A program made the translations under genes and the position numbers. This document shows positions 6,738 through 15,246 of a DNA stretch of 20,372 nt, in pieces. Under the pieces are notes generated by a model. It ran no database searches and was not told where the DNA came from. It worked only from the letters and a program-made list of their open reading frames with translations. How positions within the stretch are numbered: position 1 is the first letter of the stretch; each line of letters opens with the position of its first letter. Source of the DNA: an uncultured Ruminococcus sp. (GTDB lineage: Bacteria > Bacillota > Clostridia > Oscillospirales > Ruminococcaceae); the NCBI GenBank assembly GCA_900540005.1, contig UQEM01000033.1, positions 1 to 20,372 of the forward strand, read 5' to 3'.

Positions 6738-7583
6738 ATGAAATTCATAAAAGCAGCAGCAGTTTCGGTTTCGCTCATTATGGCAGCAGCGGCGTATTCG
6801 TGCGGAAAAAGCGACAGGCAGCAAAAGACTGAAAACCTCCTCACCGTGACATTTTTTGACGTGGGCAAGGCGGACAGCATTCTCCTGCGCACGGACGACA
6901 GTACGGTCATAATAGACTGCGGCGAAAAAGGTGACGGCAAGGAGATAGTGAACACTCTCGCGGAGGAGGGCATTGATACGGTCGATTACCTTATAATAAC
7001 CCACTATGACAAGGATCACGTTGGCGGAGCAGCAAAGGTGATAAAGGAGCTTGACGTGAAGAACGTTCTCGCGCCCGACTACGCCGAGGAGAGCAATGAG
7101 GTCGGGAAATATGAAAAGGCACTCGCGTCAAAGAATATCGAGCCGACTCTGCTCACGGAGGATATCACCTTTGAGCTTGACGGAGTTTCCTACACGGTTG
7201 ATGCTCCGGACAAGGACTATTACGGCGAGGATAACGACAACGATTTTTCGCTCGTGACCAAGGCAGTCCACGGCGGAAATACTCTGCTTTTTGCCGGAGA
7301 CGCAACAGAAGAAAGACTGAACGAGATAATGGATATCGGAAAATGCACCTTGCTGAAACTGCCCTATCACGGCAGAGAAATAGCGAATCTGAGCGAATTT
7401 CTCAGCAGGACATCTCCGCAGTGTATAGTGGTATGCACCTCGAAAGGCGAGTACGACTCAGAGGTTCAGAACCTGCTGCTTGAGAGCAATATCCCGACAT
7501 ACTCGACCTGTTTCAACGGAAAGATCACCGCCGTGAGCAACGGGGAAAAGATAACGGTAACAACTGAAAAGGGCGAGGTGTGA
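6738..7583 (+). CDS. Lipoprotein with ComEC-like metallo-beta-lactamase domain
   Basis: A 281-residue protein starting at ATG 6738-6740, nine bases after AAAGGAGG; an ATG at 6705 lies in the promoter zone and is rejected. Residues 1-21 are a hydrophobic signal ending in AAAYSC with C22 as the probable lipidated cysteine, so the mature enzyme should sit on the outer face of the membrane. The rest resembles the C-terminal MBL domain of ComEC/Rec2: FFDVGKADS (D41), THYDKDHVGG (H89, D91, D93, H94), NDFSLV at about 168-173, GDA (D188) and LPYHG (H211). In ComEC this domain acts on DNA at the cell surface, and stand-alone relatives are often annotated as hydrolases of unknown substrate. No ComEC channel domain is fused. 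A nuclease role is possible but not shown. Confidence 0.87.
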   Translation: MKFIKAAAVSVSLIMAAAAYSCGKSDRQQKTENLLTVTFFDVGKADSILLRTDDSTVIIDCGEKGDGKEIVNTLAEEGIDTVDYLIITHYDKDHVGGAAKVIKELDVKNVLAPDYAEESNEVGKYEKALASKNIEPTLLTEDITFELDGVSYTVDAPDKDYYGEDNDNDFSLVTKAVHGGNTLLFAGDATEERLNEIMDIGKCTLLKLPYHGREIANLSEFLSRTSPQCIVVCTSKGEYDSEVQNLLLESNIPTYSTCFNGKITAVSNGEKITVTTEKGEV

Positions 7584-7646
7584 GCAGGCTTTCCTTCGCA
7601 CACAAAAGGCAGATCTTCACCAATGTGATCGCTTGCATGAAAAATA

Positions 7647-7675
7647 TTGCTTTATACGTTAGAATATGTTATAAT
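7647..7675 (+). promoter_or_regulatory. Promoter of the pcrA-pyk unit
   Basis: TTGCTT (7647-7652), a 17-base spacer, then a perfect TATAAT (7670-7675). It lies 149 bases before the pcrA start and gives a leader of roughly 140 bases. Confidence 0.75.
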
Positions 7676-7727
7676 GAATAGTACGGATATTTATGTGAAA
7701 ACTATAGTAAATACAATAAAGACAGCA

Positions 7728-7761
7728 CCGCAGTAATATGCGGCCCTGATCGTCAGATCGG
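7728..7761 (+). promoter_or_regulatory. Tandem small hairpins in the pcrA leader
   Basis: CCGCA-GTAATA-TGCGG at 7728-7743 is a perfect 5-bp hairpin. It is followed two bases later by CTGATC-GTCA-GATCGG at 7746-7761 (6 pairs, one G-U). Neither is followed by a T-run. They sit inside the predicted untranslated leader and may be structural or may bind a protein. No riboswitch class was recognised. Confidence 0.4.
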
Positions 7762-7824
7762 TTGCAGTATTTTGTTATATTGCTATAAGTTTCAGGCACT
7801 ACGCAATATAAATGGAGATTTATT

Positions 7825-10182
7825 ATGGACAAGACTTCTTTCAATTCAGCCAAGCAGGCAGCTCTGAGAAAATATTTCAGCAGAATGAATGAAATGCAGC
7901 AGGAAGCGGTATTCACCGTGAACGGCCCCCTGCTTGTTCTCGCAGGTGCAGGCAGCGGAAAAACCACAGTTATAGTAAACCGTATCGCCAACCTCATCAA
8001 TTTCGGCAACGCTTACTATGACGAGACGAGAACCGCAAGCGATTATGACATTGATTTTCTGCGCGAATACGCTGACGGAAAAACTGACGACTTTGAGACC
8101 CTGCGCGATATCGTAGCAGTAGATCCCGTAAAACCGTGGAATATCCTCGCGATAACATTCACGAACAAGGCGGCAGGCGAGCTTCGCGAGCGTCTTACGG
8201 CAATGCTTGGCGAGGAGGCGCTCAACATCAACGCCTCGACTTTCCATTCCGCCTGTGTAAGGATACTCCGCAGCGAGATAGAGGCAATGGGTTACGGCAG
8301 AGATTTCACGATCTACGACTCGGACGACAGCCAGCGCATGATAAAGTCCGTTATGGCTGAAATAGATATCTCGGAAAAGCAGTTTGCTCCGCGAATGGTT
8401 CTCAGCGAGATAAGTGCAGCAAAGGACAAAATGATAACTCCCGAGCAGATGCGCGAGGACGCAGGGCAGGACTACCGCAAAAAGGTTATTTCCCGACTCT
8501 ATGCCCTTTATCAGCAGCGCATGATGACCGCGAACGCTCTTGATTTTGATGATATCCTCACCGTAACAACAGAGCTTTTTGAGAAGTTCCCCGAGGTTCT
8601 GGAAAAATACAGAAATCGCTATAAATACATAATGGTCGATGAATATCAGGACACGAACCATGTTCAGTTCAAGCTTGTGTCACAGCTTTCAGGCGGCCAT
8701 TGCAACCTCTGTGTAGTCGGCGATGACGATCAGAGTATTTACAAGTTCCGCGGCGCAAACATTGAGAACATTCTCGGCTTTGAGGCTCAGTTCGACGGTG
8801 CAAAGGTGATACGCCTTGAGCAGAATTACCGCTCAACGCAGACTATCCTTGACGCTGCAAACTCAGTTATAAGCAATAATGTCGGCAGAAAGTCAAAGAA
8901 GCTCTGGACAGCGGGCGCAAAGGGCGAAAAGATCTACTGGTACAAGGCGGTAGATGAAACCGACGAAGCTAATTTCGTTGCGCAGACCATTCTCGACTTT
9001 TACAAGGAGACCGGCACTTACTCCGACAGCGCGGTTCTCTACCGCATGAATGCGCAGTCAAACGCAGTCGAAAGAATGTTTGTAAAGTGCGGTATCCCGT
9101 ACCGTATCTACGGCGGAATGCGTTTCTACGACCGCAAGGAGATAAAGGACATCACCTCGTATCTCAGCTTTATAAATAACCCCAACGATATGCTGCGTTT
9201 CCGCAGGATAATCAATGAACCCAAGCGCGGGATAGGAGATTCGACTGTTGCGCTTATTGAAGATATAAGCCGCGACCTGAAAATCTCGCCGTATGAGGTT
9301 CTGCGCACCTGCGAGGAGTACGCTCCGCTTTCAAAGAAGGTAAACGCCCTCAAAAGTGTTTACAAGATGTTCGAGTATCTGACGGAAAAGGCAGACGAAC
9401 TGCCGCTTGACGAATTTCTTGACGAGCTGCTTGAAAAGACAGGTTACCTTGAATCGCTCAAGGCGCTAGAAAACGGCGATACCAAGATCGAGAATGTCGA
9501 GGAACTGCGTTCGTCTATCGTGCAGTACATGAACGAAGCTGACGAGCCTTCGCTCAGCGGTTTCCTTGAAGAAGTGGCGCTCTACTCCGAGGCTGACCGC
9601 GATGACGGAAGTGACGACAAGGCAACGCTCATGACTGTTCACTCGGCTAAGGGACTCGAATACAAAAACATTTTTGTTATTGGTCTTGATGACGGAATTT
9701 TCCCGAGTTCGCGCTCATTCGACAGCGAAGCCGATATGGAGGAGGAACGCCGTCTTGCCTACGTTGCGATAACCCGTGCGAAGGAGCGGCTTTACCTCAC
9801 GAATGCAAGTCAGCGAATGCTCTTTGGACAGACGCAGCGCAACGTGACCTCGCGTTTCATGAGGGAGATAGACCCCTCGCTCATCGAAAAGCACGACCAC
9901 GCGGCGGCAATGAGAAAACAGCTTGGGGAAAGCGACAAAACACTCACCGAGGTACACTCGACTTCGCTCCAGCAGCAGCTTGCCAGAAACAAGAGCCGCT
10001 CTGTTGGCGCAAAAACTTCCGAGACCTATACGGCGGGCGAGCGCGTTTCGCATAACATTTTCGGCGAGGGAACGATAGTTTCCGTTAAGCCTATGGCAAA
10101 CGACTCAATGCTTGAAATTGCCTTTGAAAAGGTCGGAACGAAAAAGATAATGGCAAACTACGCCAAGCTCAAAAAGCTGTAA
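7825..10182 (+). CDS. pcrA: ATP-dependent DNA helicase PcrA/UvrD (SF1A)
   Basis: A 3'-5' helicase for nucleotide-excision repair, rolling-circle replication and clearing of stalled RNA polymerase. It has 785 residues, slightly longer than the usual 720-740. Motifs in order: Walker A GAGSGKTT (41-48), Ia AITFTNKAAGELR (109-121), VDEYQDTN with Walker B (271-278), GDDDQSIYKFRGA, QNYRST, TVHSAKGLEYKNIFV, and AYVAITRAKERLYL (from 645). The last about 50 residues (GERVSHNIFGEGTIVSV...) are the Tudor-like domain that contacts RNA polymerase. An insertion of about 40 acidic, aromatic residues (about 61-100) separates motif I from Ia. The start at 7825 has TGGAG 7 bases upstream. Pyruvate kinase follows by 48 bases with no clear promoter between. 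Confidence 0.96.
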   Translation: MDKTSFNSAKQAALRKYFSRMNEMQQEAVFTVNGPLLVLAGAGSGKTTVIVNRIANLINFGNAYYDETRTASDYDIDFLREYADGKTDDFETLRDIVAVDPVKPWNILAITFTNKAAGELRERLTAMLGEEALNINASTFHSACVRILRSEIEAMGYGRDFTIYDSDDSQRMIKSVMAEIDISEKQFAPRMVLSEISAAKDKMITPEQMREDAGQDYRKKVISRLYALYQQRMMTANALDFDDILTVTTELFEKFPEVLEKYRNRYKYIMVDEYQDTNHVQFKLVSQLSGGHCNLCVVGDDDQSIYKFRGANIENILGFEAQFDGAKVIRLEQNYRSTQTILDAANSVISNNVGRKSKKLWTAGAKGEKIYWYKAVDETDEANFVAQTILDFYKETGTYSDSAVLYRMNAQSNAVERMFVKCGIPYRIYGGMRFYDRKEIKDITSYLSFINNPNDMLRFRRIINEPKRGIGDSTVALIEDISRDLKISPYEVLRTCEEYAPLSKKVNALKSVYKMFEYLTEKADELPLDEFLDELLEKTGYLESLKALENGDTKIENVEELRSSIVQYMNEADEPSLSGFLEEVALYSEADRDDGSDDKATLMTVHSAKGLEYKNIFVIGLDDGIFPSSRSFDSEADMEEERRLAYVAITRAKERLYLTNASQRMLFGQTQRNVTSRFMREIDPSLIEKHDHAAAMRKQLGESDKTLTEVHSTSLQQQLARNKSRSVGAKTSETYTAGERVSHNIFGEGTIVSVKPMANDSMLEIAFEKVGTKKIMANYAKLKKL

Positions 10183-10230
10183 AAATGTAGCCTGTGAACG
10201 GCACTAATATTATATCAAAAGGAGCGTTTT

Positions 10231-11667
10231 ATGAGAAAAACCAAAATTGTCTGCACTGTCGGCCCTGCAACCGATGACGAAAACACCATGCGCGAACTCA
10301 TGCTTGCCGGCATGAACGTAGCGCGCTTCAACTTCTCGCACGGAGACTACGAGATCCATGAAAGGCGTTTGCGCGTCATCGAAAGGCTGCGAGAGGAGCT
10401 TGATCTGCCTGTCGCGACACTCCTTGACACCAAGGGACCTGAGATACGCCTTGGCAGATTTGAGAACGATGAGCCTGTTGAGATCCTTGACGGCGACATA
10501 TACACTCTCACTACCGAGGACTGTCTTTGCAGCAATAAGGTTGGCTCAATAAGCTTCAAGAAACTCCCCCGTGATGTCAGCATAGGCACAAGAATCCTCA
10601 TCAATGACGGCGTTATCGAACTTCTTGCGGAGAAAGTTTCTGCAACGGAGATAACCTGCCGCGTGATACACGGCGGGATACTCTCCAACAACAAGGGTGT
10701 CAACGTTCCGGGAGTACAGCTCTCAATGCCCTATCTCAGCGAGCGTGATATGGACGACCTCGAATTCGGCGCGAAAATGGGCTTTGACTTCATTGCCGCA
10801 AGCTTTGTGCGTTCGGCCGCAGACATCAATTACCTGAGAAAATTCACGCAGAGCCTTGGCTGGTTCAATGTTCGCATTATTGCAAAAATCGAGAATATCG
10901 ACGGCGTAAACAACATTGACGAGATCTTGCAGGCGGCTGACGGGATAATGGTCGCACGCGGAGACATGGGTGTTGAGATACCGTTTGAGAAGATACCTGC
11001 GATCCAGAAAGACATCATTCACAAGGGGTATAACGCAGGCAAGCAGGTGATAACAGCTACCCAGATGCTCGAATCAATGATAACAAATCCGCGCCCGACC
11101 CGTGCGGAGATAACCGACGTTGCGAATGCGATTTATGACGGAACAAGTGCGATAATGCTCTCAGGCGAGACAGCCGCAGGAGCTTATCCCGTTGAGGCTG
11201 TAAAAACTATGGCGCTCATCGCCAAGACCACCGAGGACAACATTGATTATCGCGGTGAGTTCGCCGAAAGGCGTTCCGAGCCGAACGGAAATATCGCGGA
11301 GGCTATCGCCCATGCTACAGTTACTACTGCACATGACCTCAACGCAAGGGCAATAATCACAGTCTCGCTCGGCGGACAGACCGCGCGTCTCATTTCAAAA
11401 TACCGACCTGCCTGCCCAATCATAAGCTGCACCATGAGCGAAGTGGTCTGCCGTCAGATGAACATGAGCTGGGGCGTTATCCCGTTCATTATCACCGAAA
11501 AGACCTCCACTGATGAGCTTTTCTCAGCCGCGGTCGAGGCAGCCGAGGCTCACAGACTGGTTCAGGACGGCGACCTCGTTGCGATAACCGCAGGCGTCCC
11601 GCTTGGCGTTTCCGGAACGACTAACCTCATGAAAGTTGAGAAAATCGGTTCGCACAAGCTTGACTGA
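10231..11667 (+). CDS. pyk: Pyruvate kinase
   Basis: Glycolytic enzyme making ATP and pyruvate from PEP and ADP, in the cytosol, requiring Mg2+ and usually K+. It has 478 residues, the standard length without the extra C-terminal PEP-utiliser domain found in Bacillus enzymes. Signatures: RKTKIVCTVGPAT at the N-terminus, GMNVARFNFSHG, LDTKGPEIR, the active-site IIAKIENIDGVNN (K219, E221), the metal/PEP segment GIMVARGDMGVEIP, and the SGETAAGAYPVEAV loop. The start has AAAAGGAG with a 6-base spacer. It follows pcrA closely and may be cotranscribed with it. It ends at a shared terminator. Pyruvate phosphate dikinase is encoded about 4.5 kb away, so both directions of the PEP/pyruvate step are covered locally. 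Confidence 0.97.
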   Translation: MRKTKIVCTVGPATDDENTMRELMLAGMNVARFNFSHGDYEIHERRLRVIERLREELDLPVATLLDTKGPEIRLGRFENDEPVEILDGDIYTLTTEDCLCSNKVGSISFKKLPRDVSIGTRILINDGVIELLAEKVSATEITCRVIHGGILSNNKGVNVPGVQLSMPYLSERDMDDLEFGAKMGFDFIAASFVRSAADINYLRKFTQSLGWFNVRIIAKIENIDGVNNIDEILQAADGIMVARGDMGVEIPFEKIPAIQKDIIHKGYNAGKQVITATQMLESMITNPRPTRAEITDVANAIYDGTSAIMLSGETAAGAYPVEAVKTMALIAKTTEDNIDYRGEFAERRSEPNGNIAEAIAHATVTTAHDLNARAIITVSLGGQTARLISKYRPACPIISCTMSEVVCRQMNMSWGVIPFIITEKTSTDELFSAAVEAAEAHRLVQDGDLVAITAGVPLGVSGTTNLMKVEKIGSHKLD

Positions 11668-11776
11668 GCAGTAGGACAGAATGTTTGTACAAAAACAATG
11701 TGATTTCAAAGGTGTGGTGTGGGGCAAAGCCATGTAAACTGCCTCAAGCGCTCCGCAAAAAGTGAATTCAAAAACT

Positions 11777-11808
11777 AAAGGGTATCTGCATGATTGCAGA
11801 TACCCTTT
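11777..11808. terminator. Bidirectional terminator between pyk and the GH74 gene
   Basis: A perfect 14-bp stem, AAAGGGTATCTGCA with its complement around a TGAT loop. The plus strand ends in TTTT, and the minus strand gives TTTAGTTTTT. It lies between the convergent genes pyk (+) and the GH74 enzyme (-) and should stop both. The 160-base gap holds nothing else recognisable. Confidence 0.92.
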
Positions 11809-11828
11809 TCATTTAGTGTGATAGGTTC

Positions 11829-14495
11829 TTATTTTTTGTAAGATTCGGGAAGTTCAGTTACGAGTTCAACTATATACTTCTGGATAGAAAGTGCATCCTG
11901 TGTAGTAACTCCGTTGCCTCTTTCGTGAACGTCAGCACGATCAATACCTGTTTCTGTGATGTGGCTTGAGTCAGAGCCGTTCGGGCCGTACTTGTCGGGA
12001 TTTGAGAGATACTGGAGAATGAGAACCGCGTCGGAAAGGTCAACCTTGTCATCAACATTAGCATCTCCGTAAACAATGTCGGTATCAGTAGGCTTTGTCG
12101 GAGCTTCGCCTGATGAAAGCTGACCGTAAACGATACCGCAGCCAACAGTTGACATATATACCTTGCCGAATTCGTCCATGTCGCCTACGAGGTAGTTTCC
12201 GTTTCCTGTACCGCCATAGAGGTGATCGGTGTTTATGCATACCCATGTCTCGCCGCCGTCAGTTGAGCGGTAGATTCCCTCGGGATCGGTGTCCGCAGGC
12301 TTACCGTAGATGTAAAGCGTATTGAGACCGCCTTCCTTTTCGGGAGCGCCGTAACCTACGCACTTTGCGTATGAAATGCTGTCAAGTTTTGTAACGCTCT
12401 TACCGTCGTCCTTAATGGAGTACAAACCGTTCCAGCCGGCAGCCATGATGATCGTGCCGTCGCCGAGATAAGCAGGATCTCCGGCATTGTCGCACATATC
12501 ATACTTGCAGATTGTCGTCTCGGTGAATGTTTTGCCGTAGTCGTGGCTTACAGCAAAAGCGTAGTGAGATTCTTCAAGAGTAGGCTCTTTCTTTGTCATG
12601 TCGGAAGCCCAGTAGTCGTTATGTGTAAGAACAGATGCATAAACAGTCTTTGCGTCATTTGGGTCAACGAGAGTATAAACTCCCTTGGAAGCCTTGATTC
12701 CCTCACTCTTGTTCCATGTCTTGCCGAAGTCATCGGTGTAGGAAACTGCGCCGCCTGTGCTTGTGTTGATGATCCTGTACTTGCCATCTTCAAGCTCTGT
12801 TATTGAGAGCTTGCCGCCTGTGCAGGCAGGTGGGAAAGCTGTCCATGTTTTGCCGCGGTCGAGTGTGTAGAACGCAGAACCGGTGTTATTGCCGTCACCG
12901 TTTGCAGTTCTTGCCCAGACATCGGTGTTCTGAGGGCAAACAGCGATAGCGGAAGTCGAGCCCATATTCGGCTGATACTGGAGACCTATCTCGTCAACCT
13001 TGTTGTGAACGAATCCGTCGTAGTCACCGATAGCCGAGAGGTCAAGTCCGTCAGCAGTAGAAGTGAAGTCGAGTGAAACAACTTCCTCGATTCCGTCCGG
13101 ATGGAATGTGTAAGTCGGGAGAGCGTCAGCGTCTGTGCTCCAGAGGTTGGTGCAGATGAAAACGCCGTTGCCCGAGGTGATGAACATTCTGTCATGGTTG
13201 CGCGGATCGGTTACTACAGTACCCGACCAATGGATAGCCTTGTTGCGGATCCATTCATAGCCGCCGTCCTGAAGATAGTTTGAAACGAGGGGAGTGCCCC
13301 AGCCTGAGTTGTGTCCGGGAGTGAAGTTCTGCCATGTTTCGCCGCCGTCAAATGAGCGGTAGTACTGGTCGCCCCATGCAGGACCCTGCTCCTCAGTCCA
13401 TTCCTGCCAGAGCTGATCCTGCCACTTACCGCAGCTTCCTGCAACAAGATGGTCGGGGTTCTCCGGATCAGCCCATATTGAGCCGAGACCCGTGTCGGAA
13501 TTGAATATCTGAGTAGCCTTGCCTGTAGCGGGACTGTACTTGTATCCGCCGCCTGATGCGCCGTTGAATGCAAGACCTGCAATGTATGTGATGAGGAGGT
13601 CGCCGTTCTTATCGACATTGATTCTTGAGGGGAATACATCTGTGGGAAGATCCTCGCTGAGAACCGTGTACTTGTCGTCAGCAACGTCAGCAACGTGAAC
13701 GTTTGCCACGCCCTTTATGGAAGTTCCGACATAAACCTTTCCGCCTGTGATAGCGATATTGGCAACACCGTTCTGGTGGTTGTATTCGTCAGAAGTTACG
13801 GAACGAGCGAGAGTATTTGTCCAAGTAGGCCACTTAGTGGTTTCCTTAAAGAGACCGAGGTCATCGTAACCTATAACAGGCTCCCATGTTTCGCCGCCGT
13901 CCGTGGACTTGATGAGTGCAGACTTGGAGCTTTCGTTGCTCATAACGTCACCGCCTGCGTAGACGATGTTCGGGTTATCGGGGTCAACAGCAATTGACTC
14001 GCCGCACTGACGGCCGTCACCGTTACCCATTACCTTGATGAGATTTGTAACGTCTATCTCCTTGAAAGTCTTGCCGCCGTCGGTTGTCTTGAAGATAACG
14101 GTCTTTTCAGCCGAGAAGTAAGCACAGCCGCAGAGGAAGTAAACGGTATTATCGTCTGTGGGGTCGATCGCCATAGCATCAACGCTGAGGAGACCTCTGT
14201 CAGCCTCGCTGATGAAGTCAAAGAGCTGCTCCCAGCTTTCGGTGTCGTAGTTGTATCTGTAAGCGCCGCCAACGTCTGTACGGGCATACATAACGTCCTT
14301 ACCGGTTACGATACCTGAAACGAAGCCGCCTCCGCCTATTCTCAGCGTACCCCATTCCATTTCCGAGGATATGTCTTTTGTTGCTGCCGAAGCATCAATG
14401 TTATTTGTGAAGCTGCTTATACCCGAGGCAGGTAAAGAAACAGCGCACAAGCAAGTAGCTACCAAAGCCGCCTGTACTTTTTTAATAGCCTTCAT
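11829..14495 (-). CDS. Secreted GH74 xyloglucanase with C-terminal type I dockerin
   Basis: An extracellular enzyme that cleaves xyloglucan, 888 residues. Residues 1-38 are a signal peptide (KK, long hydrophobic core, ASAA end). The GH74 module runs about 45-790 as two seven-bladed propellers with repeated Asp-boxes: TTDGGKTF, STDGGETW (twice), SFDGGETW, TLDRGKTW, TDDFGKTW, SHDYGKTF. The likely catalytic aspartates are D74 in ARTDVGGAY and D491 in AIGDYDGF. After a Thr/Pro linker, a dockerin spans about 809-884. Its first loop is canonical (D811, N813, D815, D822). The second (DVHERGNGVTTQD) is one residue longer and lacks usual acidic ligands. The start has GGGAGG 9 bases upstream. The dockerin implies assembly on a cohesin scaffoldin encoded elsewhere. 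Endo versus exo action cannot be decided here. Confidence 0.95.
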   Translation of the reverse strand: MKAIKKVQAALVATCLCAVSLPASGISSFTNNIDASAATKDISSEMEWGTLRIGGGGFVSGIVTGKDVMYARTDVGGAYRYNYDTESWEQLFDFISEADRGLLSVDAMAIDPTDDNTVYFLCGCAYFSAEKTVIFKTTDGGKTFKEIDVTNLIKVMGNGDGRQCGESIAVDPDNPNIVYAGGDVMSNESSKSALIKSTDGGETWEPVIGYDDLGLFKETTKWPTWTNTLARSVTSDEYNHQNGVANIAITGGKVYVGTSIKGVANVHVADVADDKYTVLSEDLPTDVFPSRINVDKNGDLLITYIAGLAFNGASGGGYKYSPATGKATQIFNSDTGLGSIWADPENPDHLVAGSCGKWQDQLWQEWTEEQGPAWGDQYYRSFDGGETWQNFTPGHNSGWGTPLVSNYLQDGGYEWIRNKAIHWSGTVVTDPRNHDRMFITSGNGVFICTNLWSTDADALPTYTFHPDGIEEVVSLDFTSTADGLDLSAIGDYDGFVHNKVDEIGLQYQPNMGSTSAIAVCPQNTDVWARTANGDGNNTGSAFYTLDRGKTWTAFPPACTGGKLSITELEDGKYRIINTSTGGAVSYTDDFGKTWNKSEGIKASKGVYTLVDPNDAKTVYASVLTHNDYWASDMTKKEPTLEESHYAFAVSHDYGKTFTETTICKYDMCDNAGDPAYLGDGTIIMAAGWNGLYSIKDDGKSVTKLDSISYAKCVGYGAPEKEGGLNTLYIYGKPADTDPEGIYRSTDGGETWVCINTDHLYGGTGNGNYLVGDMDEFGKVYMSTVGCGIVYGQLSSGEAPTKPTDTDIVYGDANVDDKVDLSDAVLILQYLSNPDKYGPNGSDSSHITETGIDRADVHERGNGVTTQDALSIQKYIVELVTELPESYKK

Positions 14496-14545
14496 TTTAA
14501 ATTTCCTCCCAAAAGTATTAAGATATTGCTATTTACAGTAAGTTT

Positions 14546-14574
14546 ATTTTACCACAATTTATATTATCTGTCAA
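14546..14574 (-). promoter_or_regulatory. Promoter of the GH74-dockerin gene
   Basis: On the minus strand, TTGACA (14569-14574), a 17-base spacer and TAAAAT (14546-14551), preceded by TTGTGG. The predicted leader is about 44 bases. No operator-like palindrome was seen beside it, so carbon regulation is not evident from this segment. Confidence 0.8.
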
Positions 14575-14629
14575 CTGATTTTTGTATAAAAATGAATGCT
14601 AATTGTGAATTTTTTCGGCATTATGTATA

Positions 14630-15160
14630 TCAAATATCAACATCGCGCAGGCAGGTGGAAACTATATATTCGCCCTTTATAATGTATTGCCTGAATCTGT
14701 ATCCTGCGACGGCGGTTGTTATTTCGCCGCCATTGAACGAAAAATCGGTTACGTTCATGCTGTAGTTTATGCCCTTGCCGATAGCCTTTCCATACGCTTC
14801 TTTCAGCGTCCACAGGCGCGTAAACATCAGGTCGCGCTCGGACTCGGGGGAATTTTCCACGAGAGCCTTTTCAGTTTCGGAAAAAGCTCGGCGCATAACA
14901 TTTGTGCGCGTTGGACGAATTTTCTCGCAGTCGATGCCACATTCTTTTCCGGCTGCCATGCAGGCGGCAATTCCGCTCGCGTGGGAGAGATTATAGTGGA
15001 TATGTGGGTAGTCGGGCAGATAGGGCTTGCCGTATTCGCCCTGAGCGGTCATGGTTTCATCATAGTCAACTCCGCATTTCCCCAGACACTCTTTCAGCAG
15101 AGCCTGCGCGTGGGAGTGCTGTTTTTTGTGTTCTATATCAAGTATCGAGATCATTATCAT
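14630..15160 (-). CDS. 4'-phosphopantetheinyl transferase, Sfp type
   Basis: Transfers the phosphopantetheine arm of CoA to a serine of acyl- or peptidyl-carrier proteins. It has 176 residues, on the short side for Sfp-type enzymes (about 220). Motifs: GKPYLPD (44-50), NLSHASG (57-63), GIDCEKI (75-81, Mg ligands D77 and E79), F-x-x-x-E at about 93-97, and WTLKEAYGKAIGKG (117-130, with K120, E121, K125). The start is ATG 15158-15160, with GAGGTG six bases upstream. The GTG at 15167-15169 is part of that ribosome binding site and nearly coincides with the expected transcript start, so it is rejected. No polyketide or nonribosomal synthase is in the window, so its carrier protein is unknown; fatty-acid ACP is possible. 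Confidence 0.92.
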   Translation of the reverse strand: MIMISILDIEHKKQHSHAQALLKECLGKCGVDYDETMTAQGEYGKPYLPDYPHIHYNLSHASGIAACMAAGKECGIDCEKIRPTRTNVMRRAFSETEKALVENSPESERDLMFTRLWTLKEAYGKAIGKGINYSMNVTDFSFNGGEITTAVAGYRFRQYIIKGEYIVSTCLRDVDI

Positions 15161-15178
15161 GTTATTCACCTCACAATA

Positions 15179-15207
15179 ATTATAGCAGATAGGAAAGTGG
15201 AAAGCAA
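15179..15207 (-). promoter_or_regulatory. Promoter of the Sfp-type transferase gene
   Basis: On the minus strand, TTGCTT (15202-15207), 17 bases, perfect TATAAT (15179-15184). The predicted transcript start near 15172 leaves only about 12 bases before the ATG at 15160, with the GAGGTG ribosome binding site at the very 5' end. Confidence 0.8.
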
Positions 15208-15246
15208 CAAGAAATAGGGTTGAACTATAGTTAAAATATAAATTTA

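Noticed and set aside
7846..8661. Minus-strand 271-codon open frame inside pcrA
   Set aside because: Antisense shadow of conserved helicase motifs, with no start signal or motif of its own.
13214..13693. Minus-strand 159-codon open frame inside the GH74 gene
   Set aside because: Another frame of the same strand as GH74; low-complexity Ser/Thr/Arg composition typical of a frame shadow.
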